64,000 bases of DNA from Nocardia suismassiliense (GCF_900269665.1 NZ_LT985361.1:685426-749425); one strand, 5' to 3'; shown: positions 18,159-27,532, counted from the stretch's first letter. Notes: generated by a model not told the origin, from the letters alone. A program made the numbers and translations.

Positions 18159-18491
18159 ATGAGGCGACGTCCAGCGGCGGTCGGGTATTTGCGTCGAGAT
18201 GTTTCCGGGGCTCGGCAGCAGTGGGATGAGGTGCTGATCCGGAGTTTGGCCCAGCGGTTCGGGTACGACCTAGCCAAGACGGTGGTGTTCGGGGCGGAGA
18301 CCGAGGACGTCATCGGCCGGCTGACCACGGTGGCCCGGCGGCTGGAGACGGACGCCGTGATCGTGCCCAGCACAGCGCATTTCGGCGGGGATGTGCCGGA
18401 CGAGCTGGTGCAGGTGTGCGATGTGATCACCGTGTCGCCGGAGAACACCTACGCGCGCCGAGCGAGCTCCCCTTTTGCCGACGGGGCGTGA
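18159..18491 (+). CDS. Small resolvase-like protein of unknown function
   Basis: A 110-residue protein. The start AVGYLRRDVSG resembles the N-terminal serine-recombinase strand (YxRxS), and the overall alpha/beta pattern with VIVPSTAHFGGD fits a degenerate resolvase catalytic fold, but no DNA-binding domain or active serine context is clear. AAGGGAG precedes the ATG by about 7 bases. It lies upstream of, and convergent with, the zinc peptidase gene, next to a palindromic repeat. Proteins of this type occur in several copies in Nocardia genomes as I recall. Confidence 0.55.
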   Translation: MRRRPAAVGYLRRDVSGARQQWDEVLIRSLAQRFGYDLAKTVVFGAETEDVIGRLTTVARRLETDAVIVPSTAHFGGDVPDELVQVCDVITVSPENTYARRASSPFADGA

Positions 18492-18583
18492 AGCCGCCCG
18501 CCCCGTTGAACCTCGCGGAATTGACTGGTGCGGCACACATTCGACGACTTGTGCGCCGATGTGTGCAGCGGACGCGCAGGCAC

Positions 18584-18642
18584 CTGGGACCGTTCGCGAA
18601 GTCCTATCCGGCGCCTCCGGGCGGGCTGTGCGACAGGCCCTA
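18584..18642. repeat. Palindromic repeat element, copy 1 (imperfect)
   Basis: An imperfect inverted repeat: left arm GGGACCGTTCGCGAAGTCCT and right arm GCTGTGCGACAGGCCCTA around a core ATCCGGCGCCTCC. It is clearly related to copy 2 at 23682-23739, sharing GAAGTCC, ATCCGGCGCC and GCGACAGGCCCTA. It ends inside the stop codon of the zinc peptidase gene, so it may also act as a transcription end. Confidence 0.65.
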
Positions 18643-20205
18643 ACTCACGGCGCCGGATGAGGCCGTGAAGGTGTTGCATTGGGCGGCACGGTTTTTGTCC
18701 AACCCAACCTCGAACCACTGGCCGCCGTTCTCGGAGGTGCCGTGGTCGCGCATGTCCCCTGCTTGGTCGCCGCGGCCGTAGGCGTCTTTGCGCGCGAGGT
18801 TGAGCTGGGAGTCGGACAGCGAGCCGCCGCCGGAGGCGGAGTTGAGGTACATGCCGTCGAAACAGTTGGCCTGCAACTCGACTCGGCGGGACAGCTCGAG
18901 GCCGCGGGAGCTGCGCGGGCCCGCGTCGGCACGGTCGCTGTTGGCTTTACGCAGGATGCCGGACATGGCTTGGATGTGGTGGCCGTACTCGTGGGCGAAG
19001 ACGGACAGGTAGACGACCCAGTTGTCTTTGAAGAAGTCGGTTTGCAACTGACTGATCGGCATGTAGATGGTTTTGTTGGCCGGGCAGTAGAAGGCGGCGA
19101 AGTTGCTGGTGGAGCCGGTGCACGGGGTGGTGATGCCGGTGGTGGTCGCGCTGATGTTGAGCGCGGGCTTCTGGAACGGCAGATTCGCCTTCTGCATCAC
19201 CGGTTTCCAGGCCGCCTCGAGGCAGTCCGCGGCGCTCTCGAAGAACTTGCGGGCGGCGTCCACCTGGGTGCCCCACGGCGAGTACGCGCAGCGCGCGGGG
19301 ATCAGCGTCGCGTTCGGGTCGGCGAGTAGCGGGTTGGCGCCGGTCTCGGCGGGACCCGTCTTACCGTCGGGGGCGAAGGTGAGGCTGGGCGCGGGGCCGG
19401 ATGCGTCGGCGTCGCCCTTGCCGGTTGTTATCGCGTTGCGGACCAGGCCGCCGGCGACCAGGAATACGACGACGACCAGGAGGACGATCCAGCCGCCGCC
19501 ACCGGACCTGCGGCGTGGCTGGTGTGGGGGGCGTCCGGGTGGGCCGTAGGGCATCGGCGGGGGTGCGCGATGACCGGGCGGGGGGCCGTAGCCGGGCGAA
19601 TAGCCAGGTGGGGGACCGTATCCCGGCTGCTGGCCGTAGTTCGGCTGCTGGCCGTAGGCGGGGGGTTGGCCGTAAGCCGGTTGTTGACCGTAGCCGGGAG
19701 GCTGGCCATAACCTGGTTGTTGACCGTAGCCGGGGGGTTGGCCGTAACCCGGTTGCTGACCATAGCCAGGAGGCTGGCCATAACCCGGCTGTTGGCCGTA
19801 ACCCGGCTGCTGACTCGGTTGTTGGCCGTAACCGGGTTGCTGATTCGGCGGCTGGCCGTAACTCGGCTGGCCTTGTCCTGGCTGATGGCCGTAACCGGGT
19901 TGCTGACCGTAACCAGGCTGCTGATTATGACTCTGCGCGCCGTGCGCCAGCGGTTGGCCTTGCGCCGGCTGCTGACCGTGGCCCTGCTCGCCGTGCGCCA
20001 TCGGTTGGCCTTGCCCCGGCTGCTGACCGTGACTTTGCTCGCCGTGTGCCGGCGGTTGGCCTTGCCCCGGCTGCTGACCGTGACCCTGCTGGCCTTGACC
20101 CGGGAGTCCATACCCCGAGCCGACCGGCTGACCGTATCCGGGCGAAGGCGGAACAGCTCGCCCACCAGGCGGAACCGGTCCGTGTCCGTACGGTGGTTGT
20201 GTCAC
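18640..20205 (-). CDS. Neutral zinc metallopeptidase (YpfJ-type) with a long Q/P/G/Y repeat N-terminus
   Basis: 521 residues. Residues 1-225 are a low-complexity array of [12 protein letters not shown] units. A membrane helix follows at about 235-255 ([17 protein letters not shown]), and residues about 290-521 form the extracellular peptidase domain with the zinc motif HEYGHHIQ (about 405) and [10 protein letters not shown] (third-ligand Glu). Four cysteines in the domain may pair. PF04228 members are membrane-anchored zinc peptidases of unknown substrate. GTG 20205 is the start, with GAGGGGG/GGGGG upstream. It diverges from the DUF2207 gene across 76 bases. Confidence 0.85.
   Translation of the reverse strand: MTQPPYGHGPVPPGGRAVPPSPGYGQPVGSGYGLPGQGQQGHGQQPGQGQPPAHGEQSHGQQPGQGQPMAHGEQGHGQQPAQGQPLAHGAQSHNQQPGYGQQPGYGHQPGQGQPSYGQPPNQQPGYGQQPSQQPGYGQQPGYGQPPGYGQQPGYGQPPGYGQQPGYGQPPGYGQQPAYGQPPAYGQQPNYGQQPGYGPPPGYSPGYGPPPGHRAPPPMPYGPPGRPPHQPRRRSGGGGWIVLLVVVVFLVAGGLVRNAITTGKGDADASGPAPSLTFAPDGKTGPAETGANPLLADPNATLIPARCAYSPWGTQVDAARKFFESAADCLEAAWKPVMQKANLPFQKPALNISATTTGITTPCTGSTSNFAAFYCPANKTIYMPISQLQTDFFKDNWVVYLSVFAHEYGHHIQAMSGILRKANSDRADAGPRSSRGLELSRRVELQANCFDGMYLNSASGGGSLSDSQLNLARKDAYGRGDQAGDMRDHGTSENGGQWFEVGLDKNRAAQCNTFTASSGAVS
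19600..20130 (-). repeat. Coding low-complexity repeat array (GYGQ/QGQP units)
   Basis: About 175 codons of near-tandem units within the zinc peptidase gene. Three sub-blocks can be seen: [14 protein letters not shown] units, [10 protein letters not shown] units and [12 protein letters not shown] units. Units vary in wobble bases, so this is not a recent expansion alone. It is not a CRISPR array: there are no unique spacers and the frame stays open. Confidence 0.8.
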
Positions 20206-20281
20206 GCCCCCGTACCCCCTCGTCTCAATGATCACCGACAGCCGATGACGCAGAATAGCAAGCTGTCTAAAGTAGGCAGCC

Positions 20282-21913
20282 ATGCTGACTTTTCGGTGGG
20301 GCGCCCTGGGCGCGCTGCTGCTCGCCACCGCGGGATTGCTCGCGACCGCCCCGATTGCCCACACCCAGCCCGCACCGACCGGTGTATCCATCATTGCCGA
20401 TCTGAAGCTCAGCCGCGAGGGTGTGCTCGAGGTGGTCGAGCAGGTGACGGTGCCGCAGGACAGCACGTTCCGGATGTCGCTGCCGTTGCGGCTGAAGGTG
20501 AGCGACGACGTCGAGCGCCATTTCAAGGTCACCGATGTGGACACCAAGGGCGCGGGCACCGCGACGGTGGCGAACGATCAATTCACCATCGAGGCGAAAC
20601 CGGGTGAGACGACCTTCACCTACTCGGTGCACAACCTCGTCAACGATGCGCCCGGCAGCCAGGTGTTCAACTGGCTCGGCGTGATGGGCACCGATATCGC
20701 CTCGATCAGCGCCACCTTGATCAGCCCGAGTTTCGAAATGGGCATCGTGGACTGCAAACTCGGCCAGCCCGGCAACACCAGGCCGTGCGCCGATGTGATG
20801 ACCGAGGTCGACGGCGTACTCCATCTGGAGCAGACCGATCTGAAGAAGGGCGAGGCGATCGACCTCACCCTGCAACTGCCGCCCGGCAGTGTGCCGAGCA
20901 ACGCCGATGTACGCGACACCAGCGACTCCGGCCCGTTCGCGATCACCACACCGGTGCTCATCGCGTTCGGCGTGCTGTTGCTGGCACTGGCCGGGATGGC
21001 CGCCTTCGTCCTCCGTGCGCGGCGCGAGAATGCCGCTGCCGGAACGGGATCGGAGACGCTGGACCCGCTGGTGCGCGACGGCGAACGGGTGCAGTTCACC
21101 TCGCCGGACGGGGTACTGCCCGGCGAGGCGGGGCTACTGCTCGACGAGCATGTCGACCCGGTCGATATCGCCGCCACCGTGGTAGATCTCGCTGTGCGCC
21201 GGTACATCTGGATCACGCCGCTCGGTGAGACGGATTGGCGGATCACCCGGGTCAACGCGCCCGACGACCAATTGCGTGCGTACGAGAAGGCTGTCTACGC
21301 GGCGCTGCTGCCCGATGGCACCGACGCCGTCACCATCACCGAACTGCGCGCACCCGGCCGGGTGCAGTCCGGACCAGTGCGCGCTGCGCTGGTCGCCGAC
21401 GCGGTCACCCGCGGCACGTTCAGTAATCGCCGCGGCTTCGGTCCGGCGACCTGGCTGGGCGGTGCGTTGCTCGTCGGCGGTGTCGGCGCGACGATCGCGC
21501 TTGCGTTGACCTCGGGTCACGCGCTGGTCGGCGTCGCGATCGCGCTCGCCGGTGTCGCCACCCTGCTGCTGCCGAAGTACCTGCCGGTGCGCACCGCGCA
21601 CGGACTCACCTTGACCAGACAGATCCGCGCACTCCAGCGCGGCCTGGAATCGACCCGGCGCGAACAGGTTCCGCCGCTCGACCAGGAGACGGTGTTCTCC
21701 CGTGCCCTGCCCTTCATGGTGATCGGCGGCCGCGCCGACAACTGGATCCGCGCCTTCCGCGACCTGAACCCCTCGGCCGACTCCCAGCCCGGCCTCTACT
21801 GGTTCGGCAGCTTCGACCGCGACCGCAACCTCCAGCGCTTCGCCGGCCACTTCCCGTTCTTCATCACGGCATTGGAAGGACTGTTCGCCACCGCAGGCGA
21901 CCCGCACCGGTAG
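20282..21913 (+). CDS. DUF2207-domain membrane protein
   Basis: A 543-residue protein with a signal peptide ([18 protein letters not shown]), an extracellular beta-rich DUF2207 domain (about residues 30-215), a membrane helix at about 220-243 ([24 protein letters not shown]), a cytoplasmic winged-helix-like region, and two more helices at about 390-435. Function is unknown. No ribosome-binding site is evident; TAAAGT (TANNNT) lies 8 bases before the ATG, so the mRNA may be leaderless. A hairpin follows the stop. Confidence 0.85.
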   Translation: MLTFRWGALGALLLATAGLLATAPIAHTQPAPTGVSIIADLKLSREGVLEVVEQVTVPQDSTFRMSLPLRLKVSDDVERHFKVTDVDTKGAGTATVANDQFTIEAKPGETTFTYSVHNLVNDAPGSQVFNWLGVMGTDIASISATLISPSFEMGIVDCKLGQPGNTRPCADVMTEVDGVLHLEQTDLKKGEAIDLTLQLPPGSVPSNADVRDTSDSGPFAITTPVLIAFGVLLLALAGMAAFVLRARRENAAAGTGSETLDPLVRDGERVQFTSPDGVLPGEAGLLLDEHVDPVDIAATVVDLAVRRYIWITPLGETDWRITRVNAPDDQLRAYEKAVYAALLPDGTDAVTITELRAPGRVQSGPVRAALVADAVTRGTFSNRRGFGPATWLGGALLVGGVGATIALALTSGHALVGVAIALAGVATLLLPKYLPVRTAHGLTLTRQIRALQRGLESTRREQVPPLDQETVFSRALPFMVIGGRADNWIRAFRDLNPSADSQPGLYWFGSFDRDRNLQRFAGHFPFFITALEGLFATAGDPHR

Positions 21914-21955
21914 TGCGGCGGCCTACCCGCCCACTATCGGGGCCCGAGAACCGAA

Positions 21956-21998
21956 TCCGGCCTGACGGACACGAAAAGTGTCCGCTCAGGCCGACTCC
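21956..21998. terminator. Hairpin between convergent genes
   Basis: GGCCTGACGGACAC pairs with GTGTCCGCTCAGGCC (one bulge) around a GAAAA loop. Further pairing outside (TCCGGCC with GGCCGACTCCGG) extends the stem. It lies between the DUF2207 stop and the ROK stop. Confidence 0.6.
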
Positions 21999-22010
21999 GG
22001 GGTCTATTGC

Positions 22011-23300
22011 TCAGTCGCCGAGGGTCGTCCGGCGGATGGCGGCGAGCGGGTCCGCGTAGAGCACGCTCAGTGAGGTCACCACTGCGGCGAATTCCTGGAC
22101 CTTGCCGCCGAATCCGCTGATCCGGATGTCGGTGGGCGGGAGGGTGGAGCCCTGGTTGAAGGCGCGGGCCACGTGCGCGACGGCGGGGCGGTAGCCGGTG
22201 AAGGCTTGACCACCGAGGATCACCCGGTCGGGGTTGAGCATGTCCCGGACCATGGCCACGGTGTGGCCGAGGATGGTGGCGCGTTCGGCGAGCAGTTCCC
22301 TGGCCGGTTCCGAACCGGATTCGGCCGCCCGGTACAGGTCGACAATGGTCGAGCCCGCGCTGCCGTTGTACGCCGGGATGATGCCCCGGCCGACGGCCCG
22401 CGAGTGCAGCGAACGGTCGCCGACGGTCACCTCGAGGCAACCCCGTCTGCCGCAGGTGCATTCGACATCCGAGCCCGTCGGCAAGTGCGCGATCGAGCCG
22501 GGCCCGTTGCTCGGCGTATGCACGCGACCATCCAAAGTCACTGCGACACCGGCAGTTTCGCGGACGTAGAAGTACAGGCTGCTACCGCGTTCCGGACCGG
22601 CGACCCGGCCGTTGGCGGTGTCGCGCGCTTCGATGGTCGGCAGCAACAACTCCGAGGCCGCCATCGCCTCGACATGCGGGGCCACCGAGACAGGCAGCTC
22701 CAGCACCTCGCCGAGCACGGCGCCGATCTGCGCGCCCTGCCAGTCCAGCTTGGGATGGTCGACCACGCCGGTGAGCGGATCGACCCGCCCGCCGATGGCG
22801 ACGCCCGCCCACAGTGGCTTGCGCCGATGCCAGCGCTGCAGGAACGCCTTGGCGCTGCGTGCGACGGTGGTGGTGGCGAATTCCTGGCCGGTTTGCGGGG
22901 TGGCGATGGCCAGGCCGCCGAGGATGCGGCCGCGCAGGTCGGCCGCCACGATCTTGGTGACCGCCGCGCCGATGTGGATACCGAGGGTCAGGTACGCCTC
23001 GTGGTCGATCTCGAAGGGCACCCGAGGTCGTCCGACCGCACCGGAGGCCGTCAGGTCGGGCCGTTCGCGCAGCAGGCCGGCGGCGAGCAGCGCGGATACC
23101 TGGCGGTTGACCGTCGCGATGCTCAAACCCGTTGCGCGCGCGGCATTGTCGCGCGAGACGGGGCCGCCGGTGGCGGAGCGGAGCACCGCGGCCGCCGGGT
23201 TGTCGGCGATGCGTAGTTCCGGGGCGACCACGGGACGCTGGACGCGAACGCGGCCGCCGCCAACCCTGGCGACGGATCGTTCGAGGGTAGGGAGGGACAT
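22011..23300 (-). CDS. ROK-family transcriptional regulator
   Basis: A 429-residue NagC/XylR-like regulator. Residues 30-90 form a winged helix (DNAARATGLSIATVNRQVSALLAAGLL). The sugar-kinase-like fold follows, with the zinc-binding CTCGRRGCLE motif (about residues 290-299) and a phosphate-type GVAIGGRVD segment. The usual ExGH of active ROK kinases reads PGSIAHLP, so it is a regulator, not an active kinase. The M. tuberculosis relative I recall is Rv0485, next to mshA (mycothiol synthesis). AAGGA lies 9 bases before the ATG. A 22-codon Cys-rich leader peptide lies 84 bases upstream in the same direction, suggesting cysteine-dependent attenuation. Confidence 0.87.
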   Translation of the reverse strand: MSLPTLERSVARVGGGRVRVQRPVVAPELRIADNPAAAVLRSATGGPVSRDNAARATGLSIATVNRQVSALLAAGLLRERPDLTASGAVGRPRVPFEIDHEAYLTLGIHIGAAVTKIVAADLRGRILGGLAIATPQTGQEFATTTVARSAKAFLQRWHRRKPLWAGVAIGGRVDPLTGVVDHPKLDWQGAQIGAVLGEVLELPVSVAPHVEAMAASELLLPTIEARDTANGRVAGPERGSSLYFYVRETAGVAVTLDGRVHTPSNGPGSIAHLPTGSDVECTCGRRGCLEVTVGDRSLHSRAVGRGIIPAYNGSAGSTIVDLYRAAESGSEPARELLAERATILGHTVAMVRDMLNPDRVILGGQAFTGYRPAVAHVARAFNQGSTLPPTDIRISGFGGKVQEFAAVVTSLSVLYADPLAAIRRTTLGD

Positions 23301-23384
23301 AGTGCAGATTCCTTGCCGAGGTCCCGCGACTGGCGGGACGTGCCTACATGGGCGACTAGGCAGCAAACGAGCCGGAAAAGCAGC

Positions 23385-23453
23385 TCAGCTGCAGCAAGGG
23401 CGACAACACAGTTCGCGGGTCAATGGCAGCCGCAGACCCAGCGCGGCGGTCAC
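23385..23453 (-). CDS. Cys-rich leader peptide upstream of the ROK regulator
   Basis: A 22-codon frame, GTG start to TGA, too short to be listed by usual ORF limits. It begins with MTAALGLRLP and ends in LTRELCCRPCCS: four cysteines as two CC pairs at the very end. Mycobacterial polycysteine leader peptides act as cysteine-responsive attenuators: ribosomes stall at Cys codons when cysteine is low, altering downstream translation or transcription. The ROK gene starts 84 bases after its stop. No strong ribosome-binding site is seen; a candidate -10 TAATTT lies about 45 bases upstream, so leaderless initiation is not shown. The peptide pattern is distinctive, so I am fairly sure. Confidence 0.8.
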   Translation of the reverse strand: MTAALGLRLPLTRELCCRPCCS

Positions 23454-23647
23454 ATAGGTGACGCGCAGGGCGCTCGATCGGTTGGCAGACATGTAGATGA
23501 AATTAACACCGCTGCCCACGACTCACCAAGCCTCAATCCGCCGCTGTGTTGTCGCACACACCGTTTCCGCAGGTCGCCGCCGAGCCTCGGCAGCCGTGCC
23601 GACGGCTTCAGGTGCCGGTCGAGCGAGGAAAGCAGTCGAAAACGAAA

Positions 23648-23681
23648 GGTCCCGCCCAGCGAGCGGATGCTGGGCGGGACC
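23648..23681 (-). terminator. Intrinsic terminator on the minus strand
   Basis: A 13-bp perfect stem, GGTCCCGCCCAGC with its complement, and an 8-base loop. On the minus strand it is followed by TTTCGTTTTCG. It should terminate the secreted-protein gene at 23762-24466. The gap 23454-23761 otherwise holds the ROK/leader promoter and the palindromic repeat copy 2. Confidence 0.8.
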
Positions 23682-23739
23682 CTAGGGTCTGTCGCAAAGT
23701 CCCATCCGGCGCCCCTGGGGACTTCGCGACAGGCCCTAG
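23682..23739. repeat. Palindromic repeat element, copy 2 (near-perfect)
   Basis: CTAGGGTCTGTCGCAAAGTCCC and, after a 13-base core, its near-complement ending GCGACAGGCCCTAG form 22-bp arms with two mismatches. The core ATCCGGCGCCCCT is shared with copy 1 at 18584-18642. The CTAG ends and long terminal inverted repeats without coding sequence fit a miniature inverted-repeat element or a REP-like repeat. It sits between the minus-strand gene stop and its terminator. Confidence 0.75.
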
Positions 23740-23761
23740 TCGCGGCAGTGGCGACCGCGAG

Positions 23762-24466
23762 CTACTTCGGCGGGTTGAACGGCTGGTTGATCGTGGTGAA
23801 GTACTGGATCGCCGCACCGATCGCGACCGGAGCGGTGATGAAGATCTGGCCTGCGACAGTGCCGAGGGCACCCACGGCGATGATGCCGCCGAGGCAACCG
23901 ATGGCCGCGGCCGGCAGGAACGGTCCGAACAAGCCGATGATGGTGGCCGAAGCGGCGGTGGCGCCGAGAATGCCGCCGAGCACGCAACCGACGGCCGCGC
24001 CGCCGAGCCCACCGACGAGCGTGCCGATGGTCGCGCCCGCACTGATCGTGCTGGTCAGCCGACTCCACGCGGCCTGTTCACGGTCGTACTCGGACTTCCA
24101 CGGCGCCTTGTCCTCGAAAGGCAGCGCGACCGGCTTGTAGGTGGCGTGCTGCTCGTCGATCTGCGGGGTGAGCGTGGCGGTGCGCTGGGAAATCTGGGCG
24201 GCGATCGGGAATTCGAAGTCGTCGATGCGCAGCCGCAACGGCGTCCCGGCGAGCACGGTGCCGTCGGCGGCCTTGATCTTCAAGGCGTCGTCCTCGACGA
24301 CCAGCGACCCGGAATCGGTCGTGATGATCGATGACTTGTCGGTGGCGCGCGCGGTGAAGTTCACCGGGCCCTCGGTGGTCTGTGGTGCGGCGACAGAAGT
24401 GCCGGCGGCGACTCCGGTCGCCATGGTCACCAGTGCCGCGACCACGGCAAGCTTCCTCATCCTCAT
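23762..24466 (-). CDS. Secreted protein of unknown function with a glycine-zipper C-terminus
   Basis: 234 residues: a signal peptide (KLAVVAALVTMATGVAAG, cut after SVA), a beta-rich middle section of about 90 residues, and a C-terminal hydrophobic region of about 100 residues with repeated small-residue motifs (GGLGGAAVGCVLGGILGATAAS) like glycine zippers of membrane-inserting proteins. Two cysteines fall in that region (GCVLG and GCLGG). No family is recognised. GAGGGA lies 8-9 bases before ATG 24466; ATG 24460 is the alternative. It is a monocistronic unit with its own terminator. Confidence 0.6.
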   Translation of the reverse strand: MRMRKLAVVAALVTMATGVAAGTSVAAPQTTEGPVNFTARATDKSSIITTDSGSLVVEDDALKIKAADGTVLAGTPLRLRIDDFEFPIAAQISQRTATLTPQIDEQHATYKPVALPFEDKAPWKSEYDREQAAWSRLTSTISAGATIGTLVGGLGGAAVGCVLGGILGATAASATIIGLFGPFLPAAAIGCLGGIIAVGALGTVAGQIFITAPVAIGAAIQYFTTINQPFNPPK

Positions 24467-24575
24467 GTACTGCGATCCCTCGTTAGACGGTGCTGTCGAG
24501 GCAAAGCATCGAGGAGAAAGCCCAGGAGAACGAGGTAAAAACGCAAGGAGATTCCAATGCGCGACCGCGAAAAGT

Positions 24576-25253
24576 TCAGAGCTTGCGGCGCAGCTCGCCG
24601 AGCCAGTCCGCGGCCTCGTCCGGCGCCGCATCGGTACCGATCATGTCGACCACCACGTGGCCGACACACGCCGCGCGTAGCACCCGGCCCGCCGCCACCT
24701 CGGTATCGCCCCACGGGATGAACGGTTTGGCGATCAGCAGCGACGCGATGCCGTGCGCGGCCGCCCACAGGTCGAGCACGATCGGCATCGGGTCACCCGG
24801 GGTGAACACGCCCGCGTCCATACATTCCTGCACCGATTGCGAAAAGCGTTGGAACGCACCGCTACCGAGCACCTGATCCACCGCGCCACCGGCCGCGGCC
24901 GGCGTGGTCGCCAGCCGATATTGCTCGGGATGCGCCCTGGCGAACCGGACATAGGCCAGCCCCTGCTGATACAGCCGGGTGATCGGGGACACCGTCAGGT
25001 CGGTCTCGGCTGCTATCGCGGCGTCCAGATCCTCGAAGACCTGCACGACCACCGCCTCGATGAGCTCGTCCTTGTCGGCGAAGTGCCGATAGATCGAGGG
25101 CGCGCTCACGCCGACCCGTTTGCCGATCTCCCGGATCGACACGGCGTCGGCATGGCCGGTACGGGCCAGCAATTCCCTTGCCACATCAAGGATTTCGGTG
25201 CGCAGCTGGGCGCCACTGCCGCGCGCCGAGCGGGATCGACTGGTACGGATCAT
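24576..25253 (-). CDS. TetR-family transcriptional regulator of the MMPL exporter
   Basis: A 225-residue TetR regulator. The N-terminal helix-turn-helix spans about residues 20-65 (ILDVARELLARTGHADAVSIREIGKRVGVSAPSIYRHFADKDELI) and is canonical. The rest is the ligand-binding helical domain. The ATG overlaps the stop of the MMPL gene (ATGA), so the two are translationally coupled and coregulated. The likely operator is the perfect palindrome at 27561-27587, upstream of the MMPL gene, suggesting autorepression of the pair. The inducing compound is unknown. Confidence 0.9.
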   Translation of the reverse strand: MIRTSRSRSARGSGAQLRTEILDVARELLARTGHADAVSIREIGKRVGVSAPSIYRHFADKDELIEAVVVQVFEDLDAAIAAETDLTVSPITRLYQQGLAYVRFARAHPEQYRLATTPAAAGGAVDQVLGSGAFQRFSQSVQECMDAGVFTPGDPMPIVLDLWAAAHGIASLLIAKPFIPWGDTEVAAGRVLRAACVGHVVVDMIGTDAAPDEAADWLGELRRKL

Positions 25254-27532
25254 TCGCGACCGGCCGGCACGCGCTCGGCGGGAACGGCATCGCCGTGCTC
25301 GCGCAACCCGATCCGGGCATGCAGGCGGGCCAGCGGCGCGGGCGCCCACCAGTTCGCGGTGCCCATCAGCTTCATCAGGGCGGGCGCGAGCATGGTGCGG
25401 ACGAGGGTGGCGTCGGCGAGCACGGTCAGCGTGAGGCCGAGGCCCATCAGCTGAATGAACGACACCTTGGAGGTCACCATCGCGCCGATCACGATAGCCA
25501 TGAGAACAGCTGCGGCGGTGAAGATTCGGCCGGTTCTGGCGACGCCGACCGCTAGCGCGTGCTCGTTGTCCTTCGCGGTGCGCACCACGACGCCGTCCAC
25601 CACCCGGCCGGAGGCGAGCCATTCTTCGCGCACCCGGGAGAGCAGGAACACCTCGTAGTCCATCGACATCCCGAACGCGAGGCAGAACATCAGGATCGGC
25701 ATCGTCGGCGTCATATAACCCACCGCGGTGAAGCCGAGCAGTCCGGACAGGTGGCCGTCCTGGAATATCCACACCATCGCGCCGAACGCTGCTGTCAGCG
25801 AAAGGGTATTGAGCACAATGGCTTTGAGCGGCAACAGCAGACTACCGGTGAACAGGAACAGCACCACGAAGGTGGCGAGCGCGATCAGCGCGATGGCCAG
25901 CGGCATGCGCTTGCCGAGCGAGTCGAGGGCATCGGCATTGACCGCCGCGGCCCCGCCGAACAGCGCGGGCGAGGGTGCGGCCACCGACCGCAGCTCGTTC
26001 AGCTGCGCCTCGCCCGCAGGTGAGAACGGGTCGACGCGGGTGGCGACAGTGAGGTATTCGCCGGTGCCGTTGGCCATTCCGGGCGGACCGCCGGCCACTC
26101 GCGCACCCTTGACGAAGACACCGGCGCTGGACAGCACCGCCGACACCCCGTCGGTGCGGGACAGGCCCTTGGCATACTCGCCGACCGGCCCGGGTCCGCC
26201 TTGATAGCCGTCCAGGACGACGGTGGTGTTGTTGCCCGAGTTGGCTGCCGGGAACTCGGCCCGCAGCACGTCACCCACCTGGCGGCTGGCGGCACTCGTC
26301 GGCAGCACCCGGTCGTCGGGGTAGCCGAATTGCACCGAGAGGAACGGTGATCCGAGCGCGAGGAACACCGCGACGAGGATCAGCGCGACCGGTACGGAGT
26401 GCCCCATCACCCAGGTCACTATGCGATACCAGCGGCTCTGTTCCGGCACCAGCGGTGCCATCGGATCGGGAGCCGACCGGCCGAACATGCGGCGCAACGG
26501 AACTCGGATGTCGAGCGCGTTCACCCGGTGCCCGAGCAGCGCCAGCGCAGCGGGCAGGATCACGATCGCCGCCGCCGCGGCCGTGGCGACCACCGCGACG
26601 CCGGCGTAGGCGAACGAGCGCAGGAAGTAGATGTCGAAGATGCTCAGCACGGCCAGCGAAAGCGCCACGGTCAGTGCGGAATACAGCACCGTGCGCCCGG
26701 CGGTCTGCACCGCGCGAATGGTGGCGGGCACCGGATCGAGGCCGTTGGCGAGCTCCTCGCGGTACCGGCTGACGATGAACAGGCTGTAGTCGATCGCCAG
26801 CGCGAGACCCAGTGCGGTGGTCATGTTCAGCGCGTAGATGGATACGTCGGTGACCAGCGTGAACATCCGCAGAATGGCGAGCGTGACCAGGATGGCGAAG
26901 ATGCCGACGGTCAGCGGCAGCGCGGCCGCGATCAGACTGCCGAACACCAGCACCAGCACGACCAGTGACACCGGGATCGCCACGCCCTCCGCGACGGCGA
27001 GGTCGTGGGTGATCTGTTCATTCACATCGTGATAGACGGCGGCGACGCCGCTCTGCCGCACGGTGACGCCGTCGGTGGTGCCGGTGAGCTGCTCGGTGAG
27101 CTCGCCCGCGGTCCGCTGTGCGTCGGTCTCGTCGCCGGTCAGGTACGCCAGCACCAGCGCGTCCTTGCCGCTGGTGCTGCGCAGGGCGGAGGCCACCGCG
27201 GGCGGGGCGGTCCAATACGACTGCACGCCCTTGACGTCGGCGCGGGCGCGCAGCGTGTCCACCAGATGGGTGCCCGCCGCGCGGGTGGCCGGCGCGTCGG
27301 CGCCCGACTCCGAGCTGACCAGCAGCACGTAGTTGGGCGCGGCCCCTTCGAAATTGTCCGTGAGGAGCCGCTCGACCTCGGACGACTCCGCATCGGGCGA
27401 GGTGAAGCCCGCCGACTTCAGATGCGACGCCGCCGTCGCGCCGAACACCCCGCACAGGATCGCCAGGGCGGCCGCGGCGAGCAGGATCGCCCGGGGGTAT
27501 CGGGTGGCGATCTGAGCAATGCGAATCAGCAC
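25250..27532 (-). CDS. MMPL/RND-family transporter
   Basis: A 760-residue MMPL protein, expected to export lipids or drugs across the inner membrane using the proton gradient. It has two copies of the six-helix SSD-like unit: TM1 near residues 15-35, a 150-residue extracellular loop, then a five-helix block (PVSLVVLVLVFGSLIAAALPL, GLALAIDYSLFIVSRYREEL). The second unit includes AFGMSMDYEVFLLSRVREEW. DYSLF and DYEVF carry the proton-relay aspartates. Length and topology are standard. GTG 27532 has AAGGGAG upstream. A perfect palindromic operator lies 29 bases upstream. Confidence 0.92.
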   Translation of the reverse strand: MLIRIAQIATRYPRAILLAAAALAILCGVFGATAASHLKSAGFTSPDAESSEVERLLTDNFEGAAPNYVLLVSSESGADAPATRAAGTHLVDTLRARADVKGVQSYWTAPPAVASALRSTSGKDALVLAYLTGDETDAQRTAGELTEQLTGTTDGVTVRQSGVAAVYHDVNEQITHDLAVAEGVAIPVSLVVLVLVFGSLIAAALPLTVGIFAILVTLAILRMFTLVTDVSIYALNMTTALGLALAIDYSLFIVSRYREELANGLDPVPATIRAVQTAGRTVLYSALTVALSLAVLSIFDIYFLRSFAYAGVAVVATAAAAAIVILPAALALLGHRVNALDIRVPLRRMFGRSAPDPMAPLVPEQSRWYRIVTWVMGHSVPVALILVAVFLALGSPFLSVQFGYPDDRVLPTSAASRQVGDVLRAEFPAANSGNNTTVVLDGYQGGPGPVGEYAKGLSRTDGVSAVLSSAGVFVKGARVAGGPPGMANGTGEYLTVATRVDPFSPAGEAQLNELRSVAAPSPALFGGAAAVNADALDSLGKRMPLAIALIALATFVVLFLFTGSLLLPLKAIVLNTLSLTAAFGAMVWIFQDGHLSGLLGFTAVGYMTPTMPILMFCLAFGMSMDYEVFLLSRVREEWLASGRVVDGVVVRTAKDNEHALAVGVARTGRIFTAAAVLMAIVIGAMVTSKVSFIQLMGLGLTLTVLADATLVRTMLAPALMKLMGTANWWAPAPLARLHARIGLREHGDAVPAERVPAGRE

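Noticed and set aside
19600..20130. Possible CRISPR array
   Set aside because: Repeats are in-frame coding units with no unique spacers and no cas genes nearby.
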